Assembly (NCBI RefSeq): GCF_014648855.1
Contig: NZ_BMRX01000011.1
Coordinates: forward strand, 124,001 to 188,000
Length of the DNA stretch: 64,000 bases
Direction of reading: 5' to 3'
DNA from: Streptomyces parvulus
GTDB lineage: Bacteria > Actinomycetota > Actinomycetes > Streptomycetales > Streptomycetaceae
Part shown: in pieces, positions 1 to 11,360 of the stretch
How positions within the stretch are numbered: position 1 is the stretch's first letter
How the letters are laid out: each line of letters begins with the position of its first letter
Program-made: the position numbers and the translations under genes
Notes under the pieces: generated by a model
What the model saw: the letters and a program-made list of their open reading frames with translations, nothing else
Told to the model about the DNA's origin: nothing
The model's database searches: none

Positions 1-3000
1 CGGCACACCGCCGACGGCCGGGCGTACTCGTACAACAAGGTCTTCGACGTCAACGTGAAGGTCGACCGCCGCAGCGAGCTGTCGTACAAGATCTTCCCGT
101 CGATGGCCGACGGCGACCTCGACTACGACGCCACGAACGTCTCCGTCGACCTCGCCTTCACCGACGGCACCCACCTGAGCGACCTCAAGGCCACCGACCA
201 GCACGGGTTCCCGCTCACGCCGCGCGGCCAGGGCGACGCCAAGATCCTCTACGTCAACCAGTGGAACAGCGTCCAGTCGGGCATCGGCTCGGTCGCGGCC
301 GGCAAGACCGTCGACCGGATCCTGGTGGCGTACGACTCCCCCAAGGGCCCGGCGAAGTTCCGCGGCTGGCTGGACGACGTGAAGATCGAGCGGGCCGCGT
401 ACGAGCGCCCGAAGGCCCACCTCTCCGACCACGCGCTCACCACTCGCGGCACCAACTCCAGCGGCAGCTTCTCGCGCGGCAACAACTTCCCGGCGACCGC
501 CGTACCGCATGGCTTCAACTTCTGGACGCCGGTGACCAACGCCGGATCGCTCAGCTGGCTCTACGAGTACGCGCGCGGCAACAACGCGGACAACCTGCCC
601 ACCCTCCAGGCGTTCAGCGCGAGCCACGAGCCGAGCCCGTGGATGGGCGACCGGCAGACCTTCCAGGTGATGCCCTCGGCCGCGTCCGGCACCCCGGACA
701 CCGGCCGCGACGCCCGCGAGCTGGCCTTCCGGCACGAGAACGAGACCGCCCGGCCGTACTACTACGGCGTGCGGTTCGAGAACGGCCTCAAGGCCGAGAT
801 GACGCCGACCGACCACGCGGCGATGATGCGCTTCACCTACCCCGGTGACGACGCGAGCGTGATCTTCGACAACGTCACCGACCAGGCCGGCCTCACCCTG
901 GACAAGGAGAACGGCACCTTCACCGGCTACTCGGACGTCAAGTCCGGGCTGTCCACCGGTGCCACCCGCCTCTTCGTGTACGGCGAGTTCGACAGCAAGG
1001 TCACCGGCGGCGACTCCAGCGGCGTCAAGGGCCACCTGCGCTTCGACGCGGGCAAGGACCGCGCCGTGACGCTGCGCATCGCGACTTCGCTGATCGGCGT
1101 CGAGCAGGCGAAGGACAACCTGCGCCAGGAGATCCCCGCGCGCGCCTCCTTCGACAAGGTCAAGCGCGACGCCCAGAAGCAGTGGGACGAGGTCCTCGGC
1201 AAGGTCGAGGTCGAGGGCGCCACGCAGGACCAGCTGACCACGCTGTACTCCAGCCTCTACCGGCTGTACCTGTACCCGAACGCCGGCCACGAGAAGGTCG
1301 GCGGGAAGTACAAGTACGCCTCCCCCTTCTCCAAGGCGGTCAAGGAGGACACCCCGACGGAGACCGGCGCCAAGATCGTCGACGGCAAGGTCTACGTCAA
1401 CAACGGCTTCTGGGACACGTACCGGACCACCTGGCCCGCGTACTCCTTCCTCACCCCGTCCAAGGCCGGTGAGCTGGTCGACGGCTTCGTGCAGCACTAC
1501 AAGGACGGCGGCTGGACCTCCCGCTGGTCCTCCCCCGGCTACGCGGACCTGATGACCGGCACCTCCTCCGACGTGGCCTTCGCGGACGCCTACGTCAAGG
1601 GCGTCGACTTCGACGCGAGGGCGGCCTACGACGCGGCCGTCAAGAACGCCACCGTGGTGCCCCCGTCCTCGGGCGTGGGCCGCAAGGGCATGGAGACCTC
1701 GCCGTTCCTCGGCTACACCAGCTCCGAGACGCACGAGGGCCTGTCGTGGGCGCTGGAGGGCTACCTCAACGACTACGGCATCGCCAAGATGGGCGAGAAG
1801 CTCTACAAGGAGACCGGCGAGAAGCGGTACAAAGAGGAGTCGGCGTACTTCCTCAACCGCGCCCAGGACTACGTGAACCTCTTCGACCAGAAGGCCGGCT
1901 TCTTCCAGGGCAAGGACGCGGCGGGCAACTGGCGCGTGGACTCCGAGAAGTACGACCCGCGCGTGTGGGGCTACGACTACACGGAGACCAACGGCTGGGG
2001 CTACGCCTTCACCGCCCCGCAGGACAGCCGCGGCCTCGCCAACCTCTACGGCGGCCGCAAGGGGCTCGGCGACAAGCTCGACGAGTACCTCGCCACCCCC
2101 GAGACGGCCTCCCCGGAGTTCAAGGGCTCCTACGGCGGGGTCATCCACGAGATGACCGAGGCGCGGGACGTCCGCATGGGCATGTACGGGCACTCCAACC
2201 AGGTCGCCCACCACGCCCTGTACATGTACGACGCGGCCGGGCAGCCGTACAAGACGCAGAAGAACGTCCGCGAGGTGCTCCAGCGCCTGTACACCGGCAG
2301 CGACATCGGCCAGGGCTACCACGGCGACGAGGACAACGGCGAGCAGTCGGCCTGGTTCCTCTTCTCCTCGCTCGGCTTCTACCCGCTGGTCATGGGCAGC
2401 GGCGAGTACGCCATCGGCTCCCCGCAGTTCACCAAGGCGACGGTCCACCTGGAGAACGGCCGCAAGCTGGTCGTCAAGGCCCCCAAGAACAGCACGAAGA
2501 ACGTCTACGTGCAGGGGCTGAAGGTCAACGGCAAGCGCTGGAACTCCACTTCGCTCCCCCACTCGGTGATCGCCAAGGGCGGCGTCCTGGAGTTCGACAT
2601 GGGCGCCAGGCCGTCCTCGTGGGGCACGGGCAAGGACGCGGCCCCGCCGTCGGTCACCCAGGACGACGAGGTGCCCACCCCGCGGACGGACGCCGTCACC
2701 GGTGAGGGCGCCCTGTTCGACAACACCTCGGCGACCGAGGCGAGCGTGACGTCGGTGGACCTCCCGGTCTCCGGCAAGGGCGTGAAGGCGGCCCAGTACA
2801 CGCTGACTTCGGCGAAGGACCACGGCAAGGCGCCGGCCGGCTGGAAGCTCCAGGGCTCGGCCGACGGCACGACCTGGCGGACGCTGGACCAGCGCTCCGG
2901 GGAGTCCTTCGCCTGGGACCGGCAGACCCGGGCGTTCTCGGTGAAGTCACCGGGCTCGTACGCGAAGTACCGCCTCGTCCTGGACGGCGAGCACACGCTG

Positions 3001-3024
3001 GCGGAGGTGGAGCTGCTGTCCTGA
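1..3024 (+). CDS. GH92 family alpha-mannosidase, 5' end outside window
   Basis: Exo-acting, Ca2+-dependent alpha-mannosidase of family GH92, expected to be secreted and to trim alpha-mannose from mannans or N-glycans. The frame is open from base 1, so the start and any signal peptide lie outside; 1007 residues are visible. Family signatures seen: GFWDTYRTTWPAY at about visible residues 469-481, TNGWGYAFTAPQD, GHSNQVAHHALYMYD, and the acidic GYHGDEDNGEQSAW near 772-785, which carries the catalytic acids in this family. The last ~120 residues (GWKLQGSADGTTWRTL) look like a discoidin/F5-8C-type carbohydrate-binding module. It is followed by a strong terminator, so it probably ends its transcript. 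The Endo H gene at the far end of the window acts on the same class of substrate. Confidence 0.93.
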   Translation, partial: RHTADGRAYSYNKVFDVNVKVDRRSELSYKIFPSMADGDLDYDATNVSVDLAFTDGTHLSDLKATDQHGFPLTPRGQGDAKILYVNQWNSVQSGIGSVAAGKTVDRILVAYDSPKGPAKFRGWLDDVKIERAAYERPKAHLSDHALTTRGTNSSGSFSRGNNFPATAVPHGFNFWTPVTNAGSLSWLYEYARGNNADNLPTLQAFSASHEPSPWMGDRQTFQVMPSAASGTPDTGRDARELAFRHENETARPYYYGVRFENGLKAEMTPTDHAAMMRFTYPGDDASVIFDNVTDQAGLTLDKENGTFTGYSDVKSGLSTGATRLFVYGEFDSKVTGGDSSGVKGHLRFDAGKDRAVTLRIATSLIGVEQAKDNLRQEIPARASFDKVKRDAQKQWDEVLGKVEVEGATQDQLTTLYSSLYRLYLYPNAGHEKVGGKYKYASPFSKAVKEDTPTETGAKIVDGKVYVNNGFWDTYRTTWPAYSFLTPSKAGELVDGFVQHYKDGGWTSRWSSPGYADLMTGTSSDVAFADAYVKGVDFDARAAYDAAVKNATVVPPSSGVGRKGMETSPFLGYTSSETHEGLSWALEGYLNDYGIAKMGEKLYKETGEKRYKEESAYFLNRAQDYVNLFDQKAGFFQGKDAAGNWRVDSEKYDPRVWGYDYTETNGWGYAFTAPQDSRGLANLYGGRKGLGDKLDEYLATPETASPEFKGSYGGVIHEMTEARDVRMGMYGHSNQVAHHALYMYDAAGQPYKTQKNVREVLQRLYTGSDIGQGYHGDEDNGEQSAWFLFSSLGFYPLVMGSGEYAIGSPQFTKATVHLENGRKLVVKAPKNSTKNVYVQGLKVNGKRWNSTSLPHSVIAKGGVLEFDMGARPSSWGTGKDAAPPSVTQDDEVPTPRTDAVTGEGALFDNTSATEASVTSVDLPVSGKGVKAAQYTLTSAKDHGKAPAGWKLQGSADGTTWRTLDQRSGESFAWDRQTRAFSVKSPGSYAKYRLVLDGEHTLAEVELLS

Positions 3025-3051
3025 ACTCCATGGTGAGCACGGGATGAAGTC

Positions 3052-3083
3052 GCGGGGTACGCCGGGTGACCGGCGTACCCCGC
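3052..3083 (+). terminator. Terminator after GH92 gene
   Basis: Perfect 14-bp inverted repeat (GCGGGGTACGCCGG, loop GTGA, mirrored arm) 27 bases after the GH92 stop codon. No long T-tract, as usual in Streptomyces. Confidence 0.8.
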
Positions 3084-3155
3084 AAAAGGTTGTACGCCCC
3101 ACGTTGCTCTTCCATACCTGTTCTGTACCGCTCTCGTCCCCGGCAGTAAATCTGG

Positions 3156-3183
3156 TTGACGTGTGAACGTCATGTGTAAGGAT
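3156..3183 (+). promoter_or_regulatory. Putative promoter of the FG-GAP protein
   Basis: TTGACG at 3156-3161 and AAGGAT at 3178-3183, separated by 16 bases, upstream of the start at 3255. The -35 region overlaps a GACG/CGTC inverted repeat. Inferred from sequence only. Confidence 0.35.
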
Positions 3184-3254
3184 CACGGAGTATCCCGGGA
3201 TCTTGCGGACCGACCGTCCGCGGTCCCTCAGGCATGACCAAACGGAGGACCCAC

Positions 3255-4190
3255 GTGGCCAAAAGCTCTGGCCTGAACACGCGTCGCGCCCTGGCGCGTG
3301 CCACGGCTGCGGCGCTCACCGCCGCCCTGGTGGCGACGGGTGCGAGCAGTGCCGTCGCCGCCGACGAGCCGGTACCCACCGCGACCCGGCCGCAGGCCGA
3401 CGTGAAGCCGTCGGAGAAGTCGAAGTTCGGCTCGACCGCCCTGCCGGGCGATGCCCAGATCAACCCGCTGTTCGGTGCGGACGGCAACGGTGACCTGTGG
3501 GGTTACCTGCCCAACTTCGAGGGCGGCCTGGACTCCCGCTTCTTCTCCGGTTCTGACTGGGACACCGCTCGCGCCGCGACCCAGGTGGACCACAACTCCG
3601 ACGGCGAGTCGGACGGCCTCTGGCAGGTCACGTCCGGCGGCCAGCTCTACTACGGAGACTGGGGGATCGACGCGGAGCACGTCTTCGTCGGCAACGGCTG
3701 GAAGATCTACAACCAGCTGTTCTCCGGCGCCAACCTGGGTGGTGCCGGCGCCGACGACCTGCTCGCCCGCGACGGTTCCGGCAACCTGTACCTGTACCTC
3801 GGGTACGGCAACGGCAAGCTGACCCAGCGCTACAAGGTCGGCGGCGGGTGGGACGCCTACACCCACATCACGGGCAAGGGCGACCTGACCGGTGACGGCA
3901 AGGCCGACATCGTCGCCAAGGACAAGTCGGGCGTCCTGTGGCTGTACAAGGGCACCGGCAACTACAAGGCGCCCTTCTCCTCCCGCGCCCGTGTCGGTGG
4001 CGGCTGGAACACGTACAACAACATCGTGTCGGTCGGCGACATCGACATCGACGGCATCACGGACCTGGTCGCCCGCAACAAGAGCGGGGCCCTGTACCTG
4101 TACAAGGGCACCGGCAACGGCTCCGCGCCGTTCAGCTCGCCGGTGAAGATCGGCAGCGGTGGCTGGAACTCGTACCGCCTGATGTTCTGA
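3255..4190 (+). CDS. Secreted FG-GAP/VCBS repeat protein
   Basis: Secreted protein of 311 residues. I place the start at GTG 3255 because GGAGG (3244-3248) sits six bases upstream; the in-frame ATG at 3234 has no such site and would lengthen an already normal signal peptide. Residues 1-40 form a signal peptide with a basic start, an Ala/Val-rich core and cleavage near AVAADEP. The remainder holds FG-GAP/VCBS-like repeats (for example LLARDGSGNLYLYLG, IVAKDKSGVLWLYKG, LVARNKSGALYLYKG), which build calcium-binding beta-propellers. These repeats are common in Streptomyces exoproteins. No catalytic domain is visible, so the function is unknown; it may bind carbohydrate or an envelope ligand. Confidence 0.85.
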   Translation: MAKSSGLNTRRALARATAAALTAALVATGASSAVAADEPVPTATRPQADVKPSEKSKFGSTALPGDAQINPLFGADGNGDLWGYLPNFEGGLDSRFFSGSDWDTARAATQVDHNSDGESDGLWQVTSGGQLYYGDWGIDAEHVFVGNGWKIYNQLFSGANLGGAGADDLLARDGSGNLYLYLGYGNGKLTQRYKVGGGWDAYTHITGKGDLTGDGKADIVAKDKSGVLWLYKGTGNYKAPFSSRARVGGGWNTYNNIVSVGDIDIDGITDLVARNKSGALYLYKGTGNGSAPFSSPVKIGSGGWNSYRLMF

Positions 4191-4202
4191 GGCACGCGAA
4201 GG

Positions 4203-4242
4203 CCGAGGGCCGCACTCCCGGTGACGGGGGTGCGGCCCTCGG
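4203..4242. terminator. Bidirectional terminator between convergent genes
   Basis: A 17-bp stem (CCGAGGGCCGCACTCCC with one G-T wobble) and loop GGTGAC, followed by GCTTTG. It lies between the FG-GAP gene (+) and aconitase (-) and could serve both. Confidence 0.8.
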
Positions 4243-4259
4243 GCTTTGTGCGGTGCGGC

Positions 4260-6986
<2,727 letters not shown>

Positions 6987-7068
6987 GACAGTCTCCTTCA
7001 TTCATGTGCGCGTACCACCGCATCCTGCCGCCACGCCGCCCTGGCCTTTCCGCTAAGGTAGGACTAAG

Positions 7069-7087
7069 TTAGGTAAGCCTTACCAGC
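7069..7087 (-). promoter_or_regulatory. DtxR/DmdR-type iron box upstream of acnA
   Basis: The minus strand reads GGTAAGGCTTACCTAA inside a 19-base site. This is a perfect 6-bp inverted repeat (GGTAAG/CTTACC) around one base and agrees well with the actinobacterial iron box TTAGGTTAGGCTAACCTAA. It lies between acnA and the divergent genes. The match was made by eye. Confidence 0.65.
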
Positions 7088-7127
7088 GAGCCGGCGGCGG
7101 CGCGGAACTGCGGTGCGCCTCGGCAGA

Positions 7128-7145
7128 TATCTCGATGTCGAGATA
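7128..7145. promoter_or_regulatory. Perfect 18-bp palindrome TATCTCGA-TG-TCGAGATA
   Basis: Two perfect 8-bp arms around TG in the acnA/DUF4236 intergenic region. Its ATCTC/GAGAT half-sites resemble those of the palindrome at 7547-7562 next to the XRE-MurA gene. Apart from the two operators, the 315-base gap 6987-7301 holds nothing I recognise. Confidence 0.6.
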
Positions 7146-7301
7146 ACTCTAGTACATGGGGGCGCTCCGGTCATGCCCGGGCGCTGTGTGGCGTGCGCCC
7201 CACCGCCCGCCTTCCCGGGTGACCCGTGCGGCCATCACTACGCCGAACGGGGGTATCCGATGCGTGCCGGGGAGCCCCGGCACTACTCGGAAGGAGGCAC
7301 G

Positions 7302-7499
7302 ATGCCCCTCACGTTCCGCAAGAGCTTCCGGATCCTCCCCGGAGTGCGGCTGAACATCAACAAGCGCTCGTGGTCGATCACCACCGGTGGCAAGAACGGC
7401 CCGCGCCACACCCGCAGCAGCACCGGACGTCGTACGACATCGATGGATTTGCCCGGACCTTTCGGGTGGCGGCGCACCACCACGAGCAAGCGCCGCTGA
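7302..7499 (+). CDS. DUF4236 family small protein
   Basis: A 65-residue protein starting MPLTFRKSFRILPGVRLNIN, which matches the FRK..PGVRLNxxK pattern of DUF4236. The family often sits at the N terminus of bacterial proteins and has no known function. The ATG at 7302 is preceded by GGAAGGAGG (7289-7297), a strong ribosome site, so I prefer it over longer in-frame starts that extend into the palindromic regulatory region. The C-terminal third is Arg/Thr-rich and basic. It is followed by the XRE-MurA gene 76 bases downstream on the same strand and might be co-expressed, although a separate palindrome lies between them. Confidence 0.75.
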   Translation: MPLTFRKSFRILPGVRLNINKRSWSITTGGKNGPRHTRSSTGRRTTSMDLPGPFGWRRTTTSKRR

Positions 7500-7546
7500 G
7501 GCGCCCTTGACGTCGCGTCACCCGAATGGACCCCCCGAGAGGCGCG

Positions 7547-7562
7547 ATCTCATATCTGAGAT
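7547..7562 (+). promoter_or_regulatory. Palindrome just upstream of the XRE-MurA start
   Basis: ATCTCA-TATC-TGAGAT, perfect 6-bp arms, 12 bases before the ATG at 7575. Its position over the translation/transcription start region and the N-terminal HTH of the downstream protein suggest autoregulation. Inference. Confidence 0.5.
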
Positions 7563-7574
7563 AGCCTCAACCTC

Positions 7575-9104
7575 ATGGCAGACGACTACCTCGTACGCAT
7601 CGGCAAGCTCATCCGTGACGCCCGGCAGCATCGCGGCTGGACCCAGTCACAGCTCGCGGAGGCGCTCAACACCAGTCAGAGCGCCGTCAACCGCATCGAG
7701 CGCGGCAACCAGAACATCAGCCTTGAGATGATCGCCCGGATCGGCGAAGCGCTGGAGAGCGAGATCGTCTCCCTGGGCTACGCGGGTCCGATGCATCTGC
7801 GAGTGGTCGGCGGCCGGCGCCTCTCGGGCGCCATCGACGTCAAGACCAGCAAGAACGCCTGCGTGGCACTGCTGTGCGCCTCACTGCTCAACAAGGGGCG
7901 CACGGTGCTGCGCCGGGTCGCCCGCATCGAGGAGGTCTACCGCCTCCTCGAAGTGCTCAACTCCATCGGTGTGCGCACCCGTTGGATCAACGACGGCACC
8001 GACCTGGAGATCGTGCCGCCGGCCGAGCTGAACATGGAGGCCATCGACGCCGAGGCGGCGGTGCGCACCCGCTCGATCATCATGTTCCTCGGCCCGCTGC
8101 TGCACCGCATGGACCGCTTCCGGCTCCCCTACGCCGGCGGCTGCGACCTCGGCACCCGCACCATCGAGCCGCACATGATCGCGCTTCGCCGCTTCGGCCT
8201 GGAGGTCGCGGCGACCGAGGGCCACTACCACGCGGTGGTGGACCGTCAGGTGCGCCCGGACCGCCCGATCGTGCTGACCGAGCGCGGCGACACGGTGACG
8301 GAGAACGCGCTCCTGGCCGCGGCACGCCACGACGGTGTCACGGTCATCCGCAACGCCTCGTCCAACTACATGGTCCAGGACCTCTGCTTCTTCCTGGAGG
8401 CGCTCGGCGTCCGCGTCGAGGGCATCGGCACCACCACCCTCACGGTGCACGGCATGCCGGTGATCGACGCCGACGTGGACTACTCGCCCTCCGAGGACCC
8501 GGTCGAGGCGATGAGCCTGCTGGCCGCCGCGGTGGTCACGGAGTCCGAACTGACCGTCCGCCGGGTGCCGATCGAGTTCCTGGAGATCGAGCTGGCGGTC
8601 CTGGAGGAGATGGGCCTCGACCACGACCGCACGCCGGAGTACTTCGCGGACAACGGCCGCACCCGCCTGGTGGACCTCACCGTCCGGCCCTCCAAGCTGG
8701 AGGCGCCGATCGACAAGATCCACCCCATGCCCTTCCCGGGCCTGAACATCGACAACGTCCCCTTCTTCGCGGCCATCGCGGCCTCCGCGCAGGGGCAGAC
8801 CCTCATCCACGACTGGGTCTACGACAACCGCGCCATCTACCTGACCGACCTCAACCGCCTCGGCGGCCGCCTCCAGCTCCTGGACCCCCACCGCGTCCTG
8901 GTCGAGGGCCCCACCCGCTGGCGCGCCGCCGAGATGATGTGCCCACCGGCCCTGCGCCCGGCGGTGGTCGTCCTGCTGGCGATGATGGCGGCGGAGGGCA
9001 CGTCGGTGCTGCGCAACGTGTACGTGATCAACCGGGGGTACGAGGATCTGGCGGAGCGGCTGAACTCGGTGGGGGCGCAGATCGATATCTTCCGGGACAT
9101 CTGA
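7575..9104 (+). CDS. XRE HTH domain fused to a MurA-like enolpyruvyl transferase
   Basis: A 509-residue fusion. Residues ~6-62 form a Cro/XRE-type helix-turn-helix (WTQSQLAEALNTSQSAVNRIERG). From ~72 on it is a UDP-N-acetylglucosamine 1-carboxyvinyltransferase fold, the enzyme that starts peptidoglycan precursor synthesis from UDP-GlcNAc and PEP. Key residues appear kept: the Lys-Asn pair at 93-94, the catalytic-loop Cys at 190 in AGGCDLGTR with its Arg at 195, and the late ALRP arginine. Normal MurA is about 420 residues and lacks the HTH, so this is a second, regulator-linked copy known in streptomycetes. It could be catalytic, a sensor of UDP-GlcNAc/PEP, or both; the sequence cannot decide. 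A palindrome directly upstream suggests self-regulation. Confidence 0.92.
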   Translation: MADDYLVRIGKLIRDARQHRGWTQSQLAEALNTSQSAVNRIERGNQNISLEMIARIGEALESEIVSLGYAGPMHLRVVGGRRLSGAIDVKTSKNACVALLCASLLNKGRTVLRRVARIEEVYRLLEVLNSIGVRTRWINDGTDLEIVPPAELNMEAIDAEAAVRTRSIIMFLGPLLHRMDRFRLPYAGGCDLGTRTIEPHMIALRRFGLEVAATEGHYHAVVDRQVRPDRPIVLTERGDTVTENALLAAARHDGVTVIRNASSNYMVQDLCFFLEALGVRVEGIGTTTLTVHGMPVIDADVDYSPSEDPVEAMSLLAAAVVTESELTVRRVPIEFLEIELAVLEEMGLDHDRTPEYFADNGRTRLVDLTVRPSKLEAPIDKIHPMPFPGLNIDNVPFFAAIAASAQGQTLIHDWVYDNRAIYLTDLNRLGGRLQLLDPHRVLVEGPTRWRAAEMMCPPALRPAVVVLLAMMAAEGTSVLRNVYVINRGYEDLAERLNSVGAQIDIFRDI

Positions 9105-9122
9105 AGGCCCTGAGGACAGCAA

Positions 9123-9168
9123 AGCGGGATCCCTCCCGACCTGAACAGGTCAGGGGCGACTTCCCGCT
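9123..9168. terminator. Nested hairpin between convergent genes
   Basis: Outer arms AGCGGGA (9123-9129) and TCCCGCT (9162-9168) enclose an inner hairpin GACCT-GAAC-AGGTC (9138-9151). It lies between the XRE-MurA gene (+) and the next gene (-) and overlaps the latter's stop codon. Confidence 0.55.
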
Positions 9169-10255
9169 ATGCGGGACGGTCGCGGTGGGCGTCGGTGTCG
9201 GTCGCCGCCAGCACCGCGACCCGAGTCCGGGTGGGATCGAGCACTGCGAAAGCCAGGTCCGAGGTGTCGTGGTGGAACCAGTCCGTGAACGCCATGAACC
9301 GCAACCAGCGATGATCCGCCGCGCGCCGCACCGCTTCCAAGAGGGGCACACCGGTGGGCATCCCCATGAGCGCGTAGAAACTGTCCCAGGCATACAGCCG
9401 CGCGTACGCACCGCCCTGCCCCTGGCCATTGACCCCGCCGACGTAGGAAGCGGTGAAGAGCTCGTTGAGGACATCGTCGGCCGTCGTCACGCAGGCGAGT
9501 GCCCTCCCCCGGTGGCTGCCCTCACCCGCCAGGCAGCGCAAGGGCAGTTCCTTGATGAAGGAGATGCCGAAGTCGTCGAGGCTCAGCGGGTTCGGCAGCG
9601 TGAAGAACCGCGCCTCGGGCTCACGGGCCCATCCGCCGGCACGGAAGGGTAGGACGGCCGCGTTCGCCCGACCGTCGTCTCGAGCATCGCTGGCACCGCG
9701 GCCGACGACCGCACCGCCGTCGGTCGAGGGAGCCTCGGGGAAGCGCGACCGGAGCTGCTTCACGGTCTTGACCGACCCGAGCCCTCGGACGCGAACAGCG
9801 AATCGGTGCTCGATGTCCAGTCGCGTCCTGGGCAGCCGAGCCAGTGGGTGCCCCAGCTCACCCAGCCTTTCGGCATACGCCTCCAGGGAACGACGACCAT
9901 CCCCCGAGCCGATCAGCGCCAGCTCCCCTAGAAGGCAGGCCCGTAGCTCAACTGCCGGATCCGACAGGCCGTCCGGCAACTCGACGAACAAGGGCTCGAT
10001 GTCGCGCAGATGCTGAGCCCTGACCAGCTTCGCGGCCACGGAACGCGGCGATCGAGCACCTTGGCCGGGGGGCGTGGCCCCGTCGGGCAGCAGCCGACTC
10101 ACAAGGTCCCCGCGAACGTCACACAGTCCCGCGAACGCGTACCGGCGAGAGCCGGATGGTGCGGCTTCTCCCGGCGAGGCCCATCGGAGCAGCTGTCGCC
10201 GGGCGTCTCTTGGCTGGGGCTCACACCCCGAGTCTACGAGCGTGGGATCAAGCAA
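9167..10255 (-). CDS. Hypothetical protein, possibly DUF6183-like
   Basis: A soluble protein of up to 362 residues with no signal peptide or membrane segment. The C-terminal third contains GGAYARLYAWDSFYALMG, which recalls the GGAYGRLxAW motif of the actinomycete DUF6183 family; I hold this assignment loosely. The start is uncertain: the longest frame opens with a TTG at 10255 without a clear ribosome site, and later starts would also leave the conserved half intact. It is convergent with the XRE-MurA gene and separated from it by a nested hairpin. Immediately upstream is a short inverted repeat AGGCA-TACG-TGCCT. I cannot assign a function. Confidence 0.6.
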   Translation of the reverse strand: MLDPTLVDSGCEPQPRDARRQLLRWASPGEAAPSGSRRYAFAGLCDVRGDLVSRLLPDGATPPGQGARSPRSVAAKLVRAQHLRDIEPLFVELPDGLSDPAVELRACLLGELALIGSGDGRRSLEAYAERLGELGHPLARLPRTRLDIEHRFAVRVRGLGSVKTVKQLRSRFPEAPSTDGGAVVGRGASDARDDGRANAAVLPFRAGGWAREPEARFFTLPNPLSLDDFGISFIKELPLRCLAGEGSHRGRALACVTTADDVLNELFTASYVGGVNGQGQGGAYARLYAWDSFYALMGMPTGVPLLEAVRRAADHRWLRFMAFTDWFHHDTSDLAFAVLDPTRTRVAVLAATDTDAHRDRPA

Positions 10256-10330
10256 CTTTGCTGAGGCATACGTGCCTTGAGTGCGACGTACGTCGTACGA
10301 CGGGGAAGAACGCGGGAGACCAGGGACGCA

Positions 10331-10369
10331 GGCGGGGCCGGAGGGACATGTCGTCGCTCCGGCCCCGCC
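10331..10369 (-). terminator. Terminator after the lytic transglycosylase gene
   Basis: Perfect 13-bp inverted repeat GGCGGGGCCGGAG / CTCCGGCCCCGCC with a 13-base loop, 75 bases past the stop codon of the minus-strand gene at 10445-10963. Confidence 0.85.
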
Positions 10370-10444
10370 GTGCTGCCTGGGCCCCGCCGGCCTCCGCGTG
10401 GGACCGGTTGTCCCTGGGGCTCAGGCGGTCGGTGGGTCCGCCGG

Positions 10445-10963
10445 TCAGTAGGCGGAGTCGACGTTGTCCATGGAGCCGTACTTGTCGGCCGCGTAGTTGC
10501 AGGCGGCGACGATGTTGGCGACCGGGTCGGTGATGGAGTCCTTCGTGCCCTTGACGTGGAAGGCGTCGAAGGTGGGCTGGATGGTCTGGAGCAGGCCCTT
10601 CGAGGGGATGCCGTTCTGGGCGTTGACGTCCCAGTTGTTCTGCGCCTTCGGGTTGCCGGACGACTCGCGCATGATGTTGCGGTGCAGGCCCTCGTAGGTG
10701 CCCGGGATGTTCTTGGCGTCCATGACGTCGAGCGCGGTGCGGATCCAGCCGTCGAGGTCGTTGCCGTGCTTCTTCTTGCCGGCCTTGACGATGGCCTCGA
10801 TCTTGTCGGTCTGGGCCTGCGTCTGCGCGGTGGAGGCCTTGGCCGGCTCGGCGGCGTGCGCCGGGCTCGGGGCGAGGGTGAGGGTGACGGCGGCGGCGCC
10901 CGCGGCGGCGAGGGAGGCCACGGCGGACTTGCGGATACTGGGACGGCGCAGGATGGCGTGCAT
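10445..10963 (-). CDS. Secreted lytic transglycosylase (SLT domain)
   Basis: A 172-residue exported protein predicted to cleave peptidoglycan glycan strands. Residues 1-37 form a signal peptide ending AHA-AEP. A polar linker follows, then an SLT-type lysozyme-like domain from about residue 72. The presumed catalytic glutamate is E100 in HRNIMRESSGNPKAQN, followed by the typical KGLLQTIQPTFDAFH and DPVANIVAACNYA stretches. The ATG at 10963 is well placed for the signal peptide. It is monocistronic, ending in a strong terminator, with a long GC-rich leader of nearly 400 bases upstream that may carry regulatory structure. Small SLT proteins of this kind act in growth, sporulation or spore germination in streptomycetes. 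Confidence 0.88.
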   Translation of the reverse strand: MHAILRRPSIRKSAVASLAAAGAAAVTLTLAPSPAHAAEPAKASTAQTQAQTDKIEAIVKAGKKKHGNDLDGWIRTALDVMDAKNIPGTYEGLHRNIMRESSGNPKAQNNWDVNAQNGIPSKGLLQTIQPTFDAFHVKGTKDSITDPVANIVAACNYAADKYGSMDNVDSAY

Positions 10964-11360
10964 GGGTGTACCTCTCCATTCGGGGACGTGATGGGGAGGC
11001 CGACGGGGGGTCGGCGACGCGGTGTCCGCGTTGGACGCGGCTTCGCGTCATCAGGGCCGGTGTCTGGATCGCGGACGGGCTCTTCCCGTCCGGTCCCGGC
11101 GCTCGGCTCCCCGGTACGCCGAACACCTTGCGGAACGCCCGGGCGCCGCGACAAGTGTGTGACCTACTACGCCGCTTCGGAGCGAGGGACGCGTGAGCCT
11201 CCGGACGGCCGGTCATCGCGCGGCCGAGCGGATGTCGGGCTTCTACTAACCCCGGCACGGTGTGACCTGGGCCCTGTGCGCGCCCTCACAGAGCCGGTCA
11301 CCGGCGGTCATCTCTCGTCACCCTGGGGAGACGCGCGTCTCACCCGGGGCGACGGCACGG
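10964..11360 (-). other. 397-base untranslated leader/intergenic region
   Basis: No convincing gene. It holds several inverted repeats, the clearest being GGACGGG/CCCGTCC at 11073-11091. It is the 5' region of the transglycosylase gene. Many actinomycete wall-hydrolase genes have ydaO-type c-di-AMP riboswitches here, but I could not align the conserved ydaO elements by eye. Confidence 0.4.

Noticed and set aside
10964..11360. Definite ydaO c-di-AMP riboswitch
   Set aside because: Could not place the conserved core elements by eye; kept only as a possibility.
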